Assembly: GCF_900108305.1 (NCBI RefSeq) | Contig: NZ_FNUX01000028.1 | Location: forward strand, 1 to 40,365 | Length of the DNA: 40,365 nucleotides | From: Nitrosomonas ureae | Lineage (GTDB): Bacteria; Pseudomonadota; Gammaproteobacteria; Burkholderiales; Nitrosomonadaceae | Direction: 5' to 3' | Shown: positions 24,666 through 34,100 of the stretch, one piece after another | Layout of the letters: each line of letters starts with the position of its first letter | Numbering within the stretch: position 1 is the first letter of the stretch | Position numbers and translations under genes: made by a program | Notes under the pieces: model-generated | Told to the model about the DNA's origin: nothing | Seen by the model: the letters and a program-made list of their open reading frames with translations, nothing else | The model's database searches: none

Positions 24666-25286
24666 CTATCTTTTTCCTTCAAGCGATTTGTTTTTATCCG
24701 TCAAGGCCTTCAAAAGCCCATCCACGCCGCCTTTACGAACCTGGCTGTTGAATGTTCCGCGATAATTCGTCACCAGGCTCACGCCAGCCACCGTAACGTC
24801 ATAAACTTTCCAGCCATCCGGTTTTTTTTCCATACTGTAATCAATCGGAACCGGCTCTTTTCCTTTTCCTTGAATCACCATGGTGCGTACCTTGGTTTCA
24901 GTACGGTCACCCAGCTCAGGTAATGGATTTACTTTAATCGTTTCATCGTGATAACTTGTCAATGCATTGGAATACGTGCGTACCAGCAGGGTACGGAATT
25001 CATCCACGATCCTGTTCTGTTGCTCCGGTTGAGCTTTGGACCAATGCTGCCCCATGGCAAGCTGCGTCATGCGTGTGAAATTGAAATGCGGAAGAATTTT
25101 AGTCTCGATCAAATCGAACATTTTCTCTCTGTCACCATTCTTCAGCGTTTCATCTTTCTGGATGATCTCGATCACTTCCTTGACTGTTTTATCGACTAAT
25201 CTGTCCGGCGCCAGATCCACTGACCATGCAGGCAGCGCCAGCAAATTAGAAAGCATGAGTATTATTACCCCTAGAAACCTTTTCAT
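24666..25286 (-). CDS. mlaC: Phospholipid-binding periplasmic protein MlaC
   Basis: A 206-residue exported protein: signal peptide MKRFLGVIILMLSNLLALPA (cleavage near WSV), then the MlaC/Ttg2 domain with LVDKTVKEVIEIIQKD, LAMGQHWSKAQPEQQNRIVDEF, and DGWKVYDVTVAGVSLVTNYR. MlaC ferries phospholipids between the outer-membrane MlaA complex and the inner-membrane MlaFEDB complex. ATG at 25286 is chosen (GAGG just upstream) over an in-frame GTG at 25292. A MITE lies between this gene and mlaD, lengthening the spacer to 147 bp; whether that lowers mlaC expression is unknown. No mlaA gene is in the block. Confidence 0.92.
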   Translation of the reverse strand: MKRFLGVIILMLSNLLALPAWSVDLAPDRLVDKTVKEVIEIIQKDETLKNGDREKMFDLIETKILPHFNFTRMTQLAMGQHWSKAQPEQQNRIVDEFRTLLVRTYSNALTSYHDETIKVNPLPELGDRTETKVRTMVIQGKGKEPVPIDYSMEKKPDGWKVYDVTVAGVSLVTNYRGTFNSQVRKGGVDGLLKALTDKNKSLEGKR

Positions 25287-25363
25287 TATCACCTCATCAA
25301 GTTTTAAATCGTATAATCGTAATACTAACCAACCAGAATAAAATTAACAATCCAATGAATTAG

Positions 25364-25433
25364 GGAAACGCTGAATAATCTGGCGAATAATCAGATACAA
25401 GACGAACGGGGCAAAGCTTGATTCAGCGTTTCC
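25364..25433. mobile_element. 70-bp MITE with 13-bp inverted repeats and TTAG target duplication
   Basis: Perfect 13-bp terminal inverted repeats (GGAAACGCTGAAT at 25364 and its complement ending at 25433) bound a 70-bp non-coding element. TTAG is present directly on both sides (25360-25363 and 25434-25437), a four-base target duplication of the YTAR type made by IS5-group transposases. The element has no coding capacity and must have been moved in trans. It sits inside the mla operon at the mlaD stop codon. It can fold into a long hairpin in the transcript. Confidence 0.9.
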
Positions 25434-25901
25434 TTAGAAAGAATCATCTTCCGCCGCTTTATTAAATAAAAAACGTCCGATTAATTCCTCAAGCACCATG
25501 GCCGAATTGGTTTTCATGATTTTATCACCCGCTTTGAGCATCGCCTCATCACCACCTGCAGCCAATCCGATGTACTGTTCTCCCAATAACCCCGACGTCA
25601 AGATGCTGGCAAACGTATCTTTAGGAAATTGAAACCGGGCATCCATGCTCATCGTCACGACTGCGTCGTAAGTTTCCGTACTAAACTGAATATTCGTCAC
25701 GCGCCCAACAACAACACCCGCGCTTTTAACCGGGGCGCGCACCTTTAAGCCGCCGATGTTTTCAAAATTCCCTGTAATTACATAGCTTTGAGAAGGATTA
25801 TAAACATTCAGGTTACCGACCTTGAGACTCAGGATCATGAGTGCAATAATCCCCATAACCACAAACAATCCCACCCATAAATCCATCGTTGTCCGCTGCA
25901 T
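25434..25901 (-). CDS. mlaD: Mla transporter MCE protein MlaD
   Basis: A 155-residue inner-membrane-anchored MCE protein: N-terminal TTMDLWVGLFVVMGIIALMILSL forms the membrane helix, and the MCE domain follows (YVITGNFENIGGLKVRAPVKSAGVVVGRV, then GLLGEQYIGL). MlaD forms the hexameric ring through which phospholipids pass between MlaC and MlaE. Its TAA stop is made from the TTAG target duplication of the adjacent MITE; the pre-insertion sequence would have had the same stop, so the protein is unchanged. The start overlaps the mlaE stop by one base (TAATG). Confidence 0.95.
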   Translation of the reverse strand: MQRTTMDLWVGLFVVMGIIALMILSLKVGNLNVYNPSQSYVITGNFENIGGLKVRAPVKSAGVVVGRVTNIQFSTETYDAVVTMSMDARFQFPKDTFASILTSGLLGEQYIGLAAGGDEAMLKAGDKIMKTNSAMVLEELIGRFLFNKAAEDDSF

Positions 25902-26698
25902 TAACTCACCCCTCTAAACATGAAAGCGGTCAAAATAAAATCAAGTCCTAAAATGACTAACGAAGAAGTCACAACCGTACGCGTAGTCGCGCCAGATACA
26001 CCTTCCGCCGTGGGCGGCGCATCATATCCTTCAAAAACCGCAATCGCGGTAACCGCCACACCAAAAAAACAGCTTTTAATAAAACCATTCAAAATATCAA
26101 AGCGGAAATCAACTGCACTTTGCATCTGCGACCAGTAGGAACCTTCATCCACACCAATGAACACCACAGTAACCAGATAACCGCCAAAAACACCCATCAC
26201 GGAAAACATCGCCGCCAGAAACGGCATGGAAATCACACCAGCCCAGAACCGTGGAGCGACGACACGGGCAATCGGGTCAACGGCCATCATTCCCATCGCC
26301 GCCAATTGCTCGGTTGCTTTCATCAAGCCTATTTCTGCAGTAATTGCAGAACCCGCGCGGCTGGCGAACAATAACGCGGCCACCACCGGGCCCAGTTCCC
26401 GCACCAAAGACAGCGCAACCAAGGTGCCAACGGCTGATTCCGAGCCGTATTTCTGCAACGTTTCATAGCCCTGCAAACCGAGCACCATCCCCACAAACAA
26501 GCCGGATACCACGATAATGATCAGCGACAAGACACCGGTAAAATACAACTCCCGTATGACCAGATTAAACCGGCGCAAGCTGGTGCCCGATTTTAATAGC
26601 ACCAGAATAAAAAAACGGCTGGCAAGACCCAGCCGCCAGATACTTTCAATCACACGATGCCCGATACTCTGAATACCGGATACAATTCGCTTAGGCAA
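25901..26698 (-). CDS. mlaE: Mla transporter permease MlaE
   Basis: A 265-residue permease of the MlaE/YrbE family: IWRLGLASRFFILVLL amphipathic start, ELYFTGVLSLIIIVVSGLFVGMVLGLQGY, and the conserved RELGPVVAALLFASRAGSAITAEIG segment that contacts the ATPase. Five or six membrane helices. The start is a TTG at 26698, six bases after a GGAGG and eight bases inside the end of mlaF; no earlier or nearby ATG gives the family N-terminus. Part of the MlaFEDB complex that maintains outer-membrane lipid asymmetry. Confidence 0.94.
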   Translation of the reverse strand: MPKRIVSGIQSIGHRVIESIWRLGLASRFFILVLLKSGTSLRRFNLVIRELYFTGVLSLIIIVVSGLFVGMVLGLQGYETLQKYGSESAVGTLVALSLVRELGPVVAALLFASRAGSAITAEIGLMKATEQLAAMGMMAVDPIARVVAPRFWAGVISMPFLAAMFSVMGVFGGYLVTVVFIGVDEGSYWSQMQSAVDFRFDILNGFIKSCFFGVAVTAIAVFEGYDAPPTAEGVSGATTRTVVTSSLVILGLDFILTAFMFRGVS

Positions 26699-27521
26699 CG
26701 CTATCCTCCAGATTCAAATCCTGCCGGTAGGCCTGGGTGGGATAATGAAACGGCACCGGTCCATCCTCTTCGCCATGAATAAATTGATGTACAAAGGGAG
26801 CGACAGATTCACGCACTTCCTGGGGCGTGCCTTCGGCCGCTATCACGCCATCTGCAATAAAATAAACATAATCAACAATCTTTAACGATTCCTCCACATT
26901 GTGCGTCACCACAATCGAAGTCATGCCGAGCGAGTCAGTAAGCCGGCGAATCAGATTACCAATCACACTGAGCGAAATCGGATCAAGCCCGGTAAATGGC
27001 TCGTCATACATGACCAACATCGGATCCAGCGCGATCGAGCGGGCCAATGCCACACGCCGCGCCATCCCGCCGGATAATTCATTGGGCATCAACCGGTGCG
27101 CGCCGCGCAAACCGACTGCCTGTAATTTCATCAATACCAGATCACGAATCATCGATTCCGGCAAATTGGTATGTTCGCGCATCTGAAACGCTACATTGTC
27201 AAACACGGACAAATCCGTAAACAATGCGCCAAACTGAAACAACATGCCCATCTTACGCCGTAGCTTGAACAGCGCATCGCGATCCAGTTCATGCACTATT
27301 TCTCCCGCAAACTTTACGTATCCTGAGGTAGGTCGAATCTCGCCGCTGATTAATCGCAGCAACGTTGTTTTGCCCGATCCGCTGCCGCCCATCACCGCGA
27401 TAACCTGCCCACGGCGCATGGTCATATCGATGCCCTTCAGAATTGCGCGCGTATCATAGGAAAAATTCAGATCGCTGACTTCAATTAAATTGTCAGATGT
27501 CATTGATATAGACGATTCCAT
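26691..27521 (-). CDS. mlaF: Mla transporter ATP-binding protein MlaF
   Basis: A 276-residue ABC ATPase and first gene of the mla operon. Walker A MGGSGSGKTTLL, Q-loop MLFQFGALF, signature ELSGGMARRVALAR, Walker B LVMYDEPFTGLDP and H-loop VVTHNVEES are intact; the DLSVFDNVAFQMREHTNL stretch is typical of MlaF. It powers the phospholipid transporter. A second in-frame ATG six codons in (MTSDNLIEV) is an alternative start. The operon promoter must lie in 27522-27821. Confidence 0.95.
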   Translation of the reverse strand: MESSISMTSDNLIEVSDLNFSYDTRAILKGIDMTMRRGQVIAVMGGSGSGKTTLLRLISGEIRPTSGYVKFAGEIVHELDRDALFKLRRKMGMLFQFGALFTDLSVFDNVAFQMREHTNLPESMIRDLVLMKLQAVGLRGAHRLMPNELSGGMARRVALARSIALDPMLVMYDEPFTGLDPISLSVIGNLIRRLTDSLGMTSIVVTHNVEESLKIVDYVYFIADGVIAAEGTPQEVRESVAPFVHQFIHGEEDGPVPFHYPTQAYRQDLNLEDSVA

Positions 27522-27821
27522 AAATGGTTATGGCTGAAAGGTTCTAATTGTAGATGATGAGGCACAAAAGGTAGGGAAAATCCAGATATCGATCAAATAG
27601 GTGTTAATTTTAATCTACTTTTCTTCGGAATATTGCGCTATATTCATTTCACCCGTATTTCTTTTACCAAAAATTTCTTAATAAATCCGCAAAAATGCAT
27701 GATCTTGCACATGATCCAGCAATCTCCTTCGCGCATCAACCCGGCAGGCAATCAAAAATTCAGTGCAGCATTGATTATTCTTGTATCACGCCGATGCACC
27801 TGACTCTATCGCTGTTAGGTC
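27522..27821. promoter_or_regulatory. Divergent promoter region of mla operon and nuclease gene
   Basis: A 300-bp AT-rich spacer between divergent genes. No coding frame is convincing. It must contain the mla promoter (minus) and the nuclease promoter (plus), but no motif was clear enough to place. Confidence 0.5.
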
Positions 27822-28673
27822 ATGCAAATTAATTCCATGTTTACTATCAAGAAATTTTCTCTGTTCTTTTGCCTGATTCTCAACCTTGTCACGCCCGCGC
27901 TGCTGGCAACCGAGATTTACCGCAGCGTCGATGACCGGGGCCGGGTCACCTATTCGGATGTACCCTCAACCGGTGCTCAGAAACTCGATATTATCAGTCA
28001 GCCTGGACGTCATTTACATGACGTTGCCAGGGTATACGATGGCGACACCATCATATTGGCGGACAAAAAACAGATTCGTTTATTAGGAGTCAACACTCCA
28101 GAAATAGAAAGTCGGCTACGAGCTGAAGAGCCTGGCGGAGTAGCGGCTAAAAAATGGCTGCAGGCTCAGTTGCAGGAAAACAAAGTCTATCTGGAATATG
28201 ATCAAACCAAGCGGGACAAGTACAAGCGCTTGCTCGCGCACGTTTTTACCCCTGATGGCAAACATATCAACCAGGCATTGTTGGAAAACGGCCTGGCCTT
28301 CGTCAGTATCATCCCGCCCAATATACGTTACAGCGACAAATTGATTCAGGCGCAGCAGCAGGCCGAGAAACAGAAGCTCGGTATCTGGTCAATGTCGGCT
28401 TATCAACCCAAACCAATCGAACAAATCGCCAATCACAACAAAGGCTGGCAGCGGTTCATCGGAATTCCTGCATCCATTAAGAAAAGCAGAAAATACACAC
28501 GGCTGATGTTTGATGACAAGATTGATATACGCATCCAGAATACCAATCTCGATCTGTTCCCCGCACTGAATATTTATGTAGGAAAATCGCTGGAGATCCG
28601 GGGTTGGGTATCACGCAACAAGGATCACTACACTGTGTTAATTCAACACCCCAGCGCGTTGATCGTACGTTAG
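27822..28673 (+). CDS. Exported thermonuclease (SNase) with DUF4124 domain
   Basis: A 283-residue exported protein: signal peptide (core FFCLILNLVTPALLA), DUF4124 domain at 31-50 (EIYRSVDDRGRVTYSDVP), then a staphylococcal-nuclease domain (about 67-195). The catalytic set is visible: R86 (IRLLGVNTPE), E94 and R136, with DGD73-75 for calcium. It should degrade DNA and RNA outside the cytoplasm. An in-frame ATG five codons in (MFTIKK) may be the true start. The last codons and the TAG stop coincide with a GTTAGGT integron core at 28669, so the original C-terminus may have been altered by cassette insertion. Confidence 0.9.
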   Translation: MQINSMFTIKKFSLFFCLILNLVTPALLATEIYRSVDDRGRVTYSDVPSTGAQKLDIISQPGRHLHDVARVYDGDTIILADKKQIRLLGVNTPEIESRLRAEEPGGVAAKKWLQAQLQENKVYLEYDQTKRDKYKRLLAHVFTPDGKHINQALLENGLAFVSIIPPNIRYSDKLIQAQQQAEKQKLGIWSMSAYQPKPIEQIANHNKGWQRFIGIPASIKKSRKYTRLMFDDKIDIRIQNTNLDLFPALNIYVGKSLEIRGWVSRNKDHYTVLIQHPSALIVR

Positions 28674-29136
28674 GTGCCAATGGACAAACCGTTCCAATGT
28701 GTAGGTTCTTCTTCAAACGCTCACGTTGGCCGGGAGTTCGAGCATATCGCATATCGCTTCTTCTTGCAGCAGGGGCTTCATCTCTACCCCGGCCACATTG
28801 TTGAAGTTGGTGTCGGCTCGACAAAAAAGGCGCACGCCTTTGATCTTGGCTGTTCTGAGCAGAAAGTCGTTGTTGAATGCAAATCCCATCGCTGGACGGC
28901 TGGCCACAATGTTCCTAGCGCCAAGCTCACGGTCTGGAATGAGGCAATGTATTACTTCCATGTATCACCGCCGGACTACCGCAAGATCATGTTTGTTCTC
29001 AAAGATCTTCGTCGGGGCGGCGGAGAGAGCCTTGCAAGCTACTACCTTCGCACTTACAACCATCTTGTTCCGGTTGGCATTGAGTTCTGGGAGTATGACG
29101 AGTCAATTGGCGGCGCCTTGCGTGTTGGCACCTAAC
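28669..29136 (+). mobile_element. Solitary integron-type gene cassette at a secondary site
   Basis: GTTAGGTGCCAA (28669-28680) and its exact complement TTGGCACCTAAC (29125-29136) bound a single gene. The outer seven bases are integron cores; TTAGGT at the left end matches ACCTAA at the opening of the right-hand site, as in a single cassette. The start codon overlaps the left repeat and the stop lies in the right core, the packing of cassette genes. No closing GTTRRRY with hairpin follows, so the rest of the attC has been lost. It lies 13 kb from the array, at the very end of the nuclease gene. Confidence 0.65.
28680..29135 (+). CDS. Cassette-borne PD-(D/E)XK nuclease-like protein
   Basis: A 151-residue protein from the ATG at 28680 (an in-frame GTG lies two codons earlier). 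HVGREFEHIAYRFFLQQGL is followed by KAHAFDLGCSEQKVVVECKSHRW. The FDLG ... VVVECKSH pattern, acidic residue then ExK on adjacent strands, is the PD-(D/E)XK nuclease core, preceded by the usual helix with Glu. The rest (LTVWNEAMYYFHVSP, KIMFVLKD, LVPVGIEFWEYDE) fits the later strands of that fold. Restriction-endonuclease-like activity is an inference; a methylase partner is not seen. It begins in the stop codon region of the SNase gene and was probably inserted as a cassette. It has no obvious ribosome-binding site. Confidence 0.7.
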   Translation: MDKPFQCVGSSSNAHVGREFEHIAYRFFLQQGLHLYPGHIVEVGVGSTKKAHAFDLGCSEQKVVVECKSHRWTAGHNVPSAKLTVWNEAMYYFHVSPPDYRKIMFVLKDLRRGGGESLASYYLRTYNHLVPVGIEFWEYDESIGGALRVGT

Positions 29137-29207
29137 TCAGGCGATAACCACCAGAAAAAGCTAAAATCCCGATGTGCAGAAATAGCCGGAAATTTGCTTA
29201 ATGTGTG

Positions 29208-30515
29208 TCAATCACTAAAAAATCGCTTCAGCACCTTGATCATATATTCGTGGTCTTGCACCCCTGCGCTTTCGCGAATGCTGTGCATCGCCCACATCGG
29301 ACAGCCGACATCGACGCTGCGTATGCCGAGTTTCGCTGAAGCAATCGGGCCGATCGTACTGCCGCAGGGCAAGTCGCTGCGATGCGAGTAGCGTTGATAA
29401 GGAATATCCGCTTCCTTGCACCAGCGGATAAAATGTGCGGTAGAAACGCTTTCAGAACTATACCGCCGATTCGCATTAAATTTAATCGCCGGGCCTTGGT
29501 TGACAATAACGCTATGGTCCGCTTCATAAGCCGAAGCAAAATTGGGATGATAAGCATGCGCCATATCCGCACTGATCAAGAAACTGTTCGCCGATGCGCG
29601 CGACATGGCTTCCCGGTCGGATGAGGTGGCGATACTGACGCGCTGCAATACATCGGTTAGAAAACTACCCGCAGCTCCGACATGACTTCTACTGCCAATC
29701 TCTTCATGATCGAAAAATGCGCAAACCAGCGTACCCTCCACAGAATTTAATACATCCTCATCAAGCAGGGCCTGCAATCCGGCATGGCAAGATGCCAGGT
29801 TATCGATTTGACTGTTGGCATAAAATTCCTGATTTGCACCCCAGAATGCGCCTTTTTGCGTATCGTAAACCGCCAGATCCCAGGATAAAAGCTGCTCGGA
29901 TTCTATTCCTGCCAACTGCGCCAATAGCGCAACAAAATAAGGCTGTGGCGGCAATTGATCCGCGGTCAATTGGGCGAACAATAGAAATAGCTCATTTTGC
30001 TTATGCAGCTTCAATCCATCTTCATTGACACCCCGGTTCAAGTGAATCGCAAGATTCGGCAAGCGTAACAATGATTGATCGATGCGCACTGATTTGTGCA
30101 AGAGCCTTCCTTGATCATCAGTATGACTAACCCGTCCGGCCAAACTCAGATCACGGTCGGTAAATGTTGCCAGAATCGGTCCGCCGTAAATTTCAACACC
30201 CAGCCGGGCAATACCATTGCTCGCAGTCGCAGCGTTTGGCCTGATGCGGAATCCCGGCGAATCCGTATGCGCCCCCACTATTTTGAAGCCTGATTCGGAT
30301 GGCGCGCTACGCCCCAGCACAAACAGCACGATCGAAGAATCATCGCGCACTACGTAATACCGTCCGCCTGCCTGCAACTGCCATTTGACCGTCTCATCCA
30401 GCCGGACAAACTGAAATGCCTGGATCGCCGACTCGATCGAAGCAACGGCATGCCAGGGGCTCGGGCTTTCATCGATAAAATTCAGTAAATGCTGCGCGTA
30501 TTGTTTTGCACTCAT
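29208..30515 (-). CDS. apeB: M18-family aminopeptidase (aspartyl aminopeptidase-like)
   Basis: A 435-residue metallo-aminopeptidase of family M18. Metal ligands and catalytic residues are seen in VGAHTDSPGFRIRPN (His83, Asp85), DNLASCHAGL, FFDHEEIGSRSHVGA (Glu pair) and SADMAHAYHPNF; the final ligand His lies in GCPMWAMHSIRE. M18 enzymes form dodecamers and release N-terminal acidic residues. The frame is open to 30575, but the ATG at 30515 gives the family-like start MSAKQYAQHLLNFIDESPSPWHAV. It is convergent with the cassette gene and stands alone. Confidence 0.92.
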   Translation of the reverse strand: MSAKQYAQHLLNFIDESPSPWHAVASIESAIQAFQFVRLDETVKWQLQAGGRYYVVRDDSSIVLFVLGRSAPSESGFKIVGAHTDSPGFRIRPNAATASNGIARLGVEIYGGPILATFTDRDLSLAGRVSHTDDQGRLLHKSVRIDQSLLRLPNLAIHLNRGVNEDGLKLHKQNELFLLFAQLTADQLPPQPYFVALLAQLAGIESEQLLSWDLAVYDTQKGAFWGANQEFYANSQIDNLASCHAGLQALLDEDVLNSVEGTLVCAFFDHEEIGSRSHVGAAGSFLTDVLQRVSIATSSDREAMSRASANSFLISADMAHAYHPNFASAYEADHSVIVNQGPAIKFNANRRYSSESVSTAHFIRWCKEADIPYQRYSHRSDLPCGSTIGPIASAKLGIRSVDVGCPMWAMHSIRESAGVQDHEYMIKVLKRFFSD

Positions 30516-31157
30516 ATTGCACATTGTATAAATATCAAAATACCGGCTCTTACAATCCGATATAACAGGTGTCAATCTTTGATCATCTCATTCAATTCTC
30601 GAAGCCTTGAAATTTGATTACGCCTGATATCCACAGAAAAACAGCTCACTTTTATTTAACTATATTATTTTTACGGGCTTTACACCAGAAATTCATCACA
30701 ATCGCCCGTCATCGTGCAAAAACATACTTCATCCAAATGGCAACGATCTTTCCGTATTCCTGGTTTTGCAGAGTACGCTGCGAATTTCCACCGGAACTCC
30801 TTCCTTTTCGGAACAGCAAATATTCTCACATCGAAACCATTATATTAATTGAATCCGGTTAGCTATTCGGGATATTCATCCCGTTTTATTCGGGACATCT
30901 TCTTGATTGAAGCATTCAATAAAATATGTTCCCATACCAGGCGCGGAATCGAGTTCAGATATCTGCTGCATATATTGGTCATTTACATTTGAAGCGAAGT
31001 AATAATCATCTCAATTCACTGCAGAATAACGATGCAAAATCACAAACCCGGTGCTTATTGGAATACACCGGGTTATTGATTGCAGCTTTATGAAAGCTAT
31101 CCCTTGCAGCCCGAATTCTCATGAAAGAATAAATTCTTATAAAATCAAGGAGACACA
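30516..31157 (+). other. Long intergenic region upstream of the repeat protein
   Basis: About 640 bp with no credible gene; an 82-codon frame at 30614-30862 has unusual composition and no ribosome-binding site and is not accepted. A short stem CGGGAT-ATTC-ATCCCG at 30868 is followed by TTTTATT. A 9-bp stem AACCCGGTG (31045) / CACCGGGTT (31066) lies about 85 bp before the start and may be part of the 5' leader. AAGGAGA sits just before the ATG at 31158. Promoter elements could not be fixed. Confidence 0.45.
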
Positions 31158-34100
31158 ATGACAACAAAAACAATCAATGGCACCGGCGGCAACGATACAA
31201 TTTCGGTTGCCGATAATGGCGCAGACTTCGATGTAACGCTGAACGGAAACACAACCGGTCCATTCGCCGACGATACTATTATTGTGAATGGCAGTTCCGG
31301 TAGCGATACCGTCGATTTATCCGCACTGACCTCCGCTTCCGGTGTAATCAGCGTCACTGTCAGCGGCGGTGCCGGCAACGACACGCTGACCGGCAGCACA
31401 CTGGACGATACTTTCCTGGTTTCCGGCGGCGGCGAAGGCAGCGATGTCTACGATGGCGGTGACGGCAACGACACCATCAAAGCGCAAAGCAACGGCACCT
31501 TCATCCAGCTGGCGGGAAATTTCGGCGCCAGCAACAACATTGAAACCATCACCGCTGACGGTAAAGCCAACGTGACGGTTTTAGGCGATAGCGCCAGCAA
31601 CACCCTGGATTTCACCGGCATTACCCTGAATGGCGTCGTGGTGGACGGAGGCTCCGGCAATGACGTCATCACCGGCAACGCTGACGCCAACACTATCCGT
31701 GGCGGCGCGGGCAACGATACGCTCAACGGCGCGGGCGGCGACGATACTTTCCTGGTTTCCGGCGGCGGCGAAGGCAGTGATGTCTACGATGGCGGTGACG
31801 GCAACGACACCATCAAAGCGCAAAGCAACGGCACCTTCATCCAGCTGGCGGGAAATTTCGGCGCCAGCAACAGCATTGAAACCATCACCGCTGACGGTAA
31901 AGCCAACGTGACGGTTTTAGGTGATAGCGCCAGCAACACCCTGGATTTCACCGGCATTACCCTGAATGGCGTCGTGGTGGACGGAGGCTCCGGCAATGAC
32001 GTCATCACCGGCAACGCTGTTGACAACACTATCCGTGGCGGCGCGGGCAACGATACGCTCAACGGCGCGGGCGGCGACGATACTTTCCTGGTTTCCGGCG
32101 GCGGCGAAGGCAGTGATGTTTACAACGGTGGTACCGGCAGCGACACCATCCAGGCGCAAAGCAACGGCACCTTCATCCAGCTGGCGGGAAATTTCGGCGC
32201 CAGCAACAACATTGAAACCATCACCGCTGACGGTAAAGCCAACGTGACGGTTTTAGGTGATAGCGGCAATAATACCCTGAATTTCTCCGGCACCACGCTG
32301 ACTGATGTGGTGGTTAATGGTGGCTCCGGAAACGATACCATCACCGGCAATAGCCAGATCAATACGCTTCGTGGCGGAGAAGGCGCTGATACCATCCACG
32401 GTTCTGCTGGAAACGACGCACTCTTCGGTGATGGCGGCAATGACACGTTTACGATCAACGGCAGCGGCGAAGGACTGGATACTATTAATGGCGGGTTAGG
32501 TAATGACACCTGGCTCGGTTTGGGCAATCACGACACCTTCAACGTCATCAGCGGCCTGGGCAACCTCACTTCGGTTGAAAACATCAACGGCGGCGGCGGT
32601 AATGACCGCATCCTCGCTACCGCGGGCGACGATATCCTCGATTTCACCAACGGCCCCACGCTCACCAGCATCGAAGAAATCAACGGCGGCAGCGGCAACG
32701 ATACCATCACCGGCAATGGCGGCAATAACACCATACACGGCGGCGCGGGAGACGACGCGCTCAACGGCGCGGCTGGCAACGATACGTTCACGGTTAACGG
32801 CAGCGGCGAAGGGCTGGATACTATTGATGGCGGAGCAGATAATGACACCTGGCTCGGTTTGGGTAATCACGACACCTTCAACGTCATCAGCGGCCTGGGC
32901 AACCTCACCGATATTGAAAACATCGACGGCGGCGGCGGTAATGACCGCATCCTCGCTACCGCGGGCGACGATATCCTCGATTTCACCAACGGCCCCACGC
33001 TCACCAGCATCGAGGAAATCAACGGCGGCAGCGGCAACGATACCATCACCGGCAATGGCGGCAATAACACCATACACGGCGGCGCGGGAGACGACGCACT
33101 CAACGGCGCGGCTGGCGACGATACGTTCACGGTTAACGGCAGCAGCGAAGGGCTGGATACTATTGATGGCGGAGCAGATAATGACACCTGGCTCGGTTTG
33201 GGTAATCACGACACCTTCAACGTCACCAGCGGCCTGGGCAACCTCACTTCGGTTGAAAACATCGACGGCGGCGGCGGTAATGACCGCATCCTCGCTACCG
33301 CGGGCGACGATATCCTCGATTTCACCAACGGCCCTACGCTCACCAGCATCGAGGAAATCAACGGCGGCAGCGGCAACGACAACATCACCGGCAATGGCGG
33401 CAATAACACCATACACGGCGGCGCGGGCAACGATACGCTCTTCGGCGCGGCTGGCGACGATACGTTCACGGTTAACGGCAGCGGCGAAGGACTGGATACT
33501 GTTAATGGCGGGTTAGATAATGACACCTGGCTCGGTTTGGGTAATCACGACACCTTCAACGTCATCAGCGGCCTGGGCAACCTCACCGATATTGAAAACA
33601 TCGACGGCGGCGGCGGTAATGACCGCATCCTCGCTACCGCGGGCGACGATATCCTCGATTTCACCAACGGCCCCACGCTCACCAGCATCGAGGAAATCAA
33701 CGGCGGCAACGGCAACGACAACATCACCGGCAATGGCGGCAATAACACCATACACGGCGGCGCGGGCAACGATACGCTCTTCGGCGCGGCTGGCGACGAT
33801 ACGTTCACGGTTAACGGCAGCGGCGAAGGACTGGATACTGTTAATGGCGGGTTAGGTGATGACACCTGGCTCGGTTTGGGTAATCACGACACCTTCAACG
33901 TCACCAGCGGCCTGGGCAACCTCACCGATATTGAAAACATCGACGGCGGCGGCGGTAATGACCGCATCCTCGCTACCGCGGACGACGATATCCTCGATTT
34001 CACCAGCGGCCTTACGCTCACCAGCATCGAAGAAATCAACGGCGGCAGCGGCAACGATACCATCACCGTTTCCAACGCCTTGGCAACGAATTACCGAGGC

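Noticed and set aside
30614..30862. 82-codon plus-strand frame upstream of the repeat protein
   Set aside because: No ribosome-binding site, odd composition, no recognised motif.
32496..33416. Long minus-strand open frame of 306 codons and other frames opposite the repeat protein
   Set aside because: It is an antisense shadow of the tandem repeats: composition is periodic (repeated AAVDVFN, VVAAAAVDF units) and there is no ribosome-binding site.
31411..34071. Direct repeats that could suggest a CRISPR array
   Set aside because: Repeats are 336 and 339 bp, contiguous and coding in frame; there are no short repeats with unique spacers.
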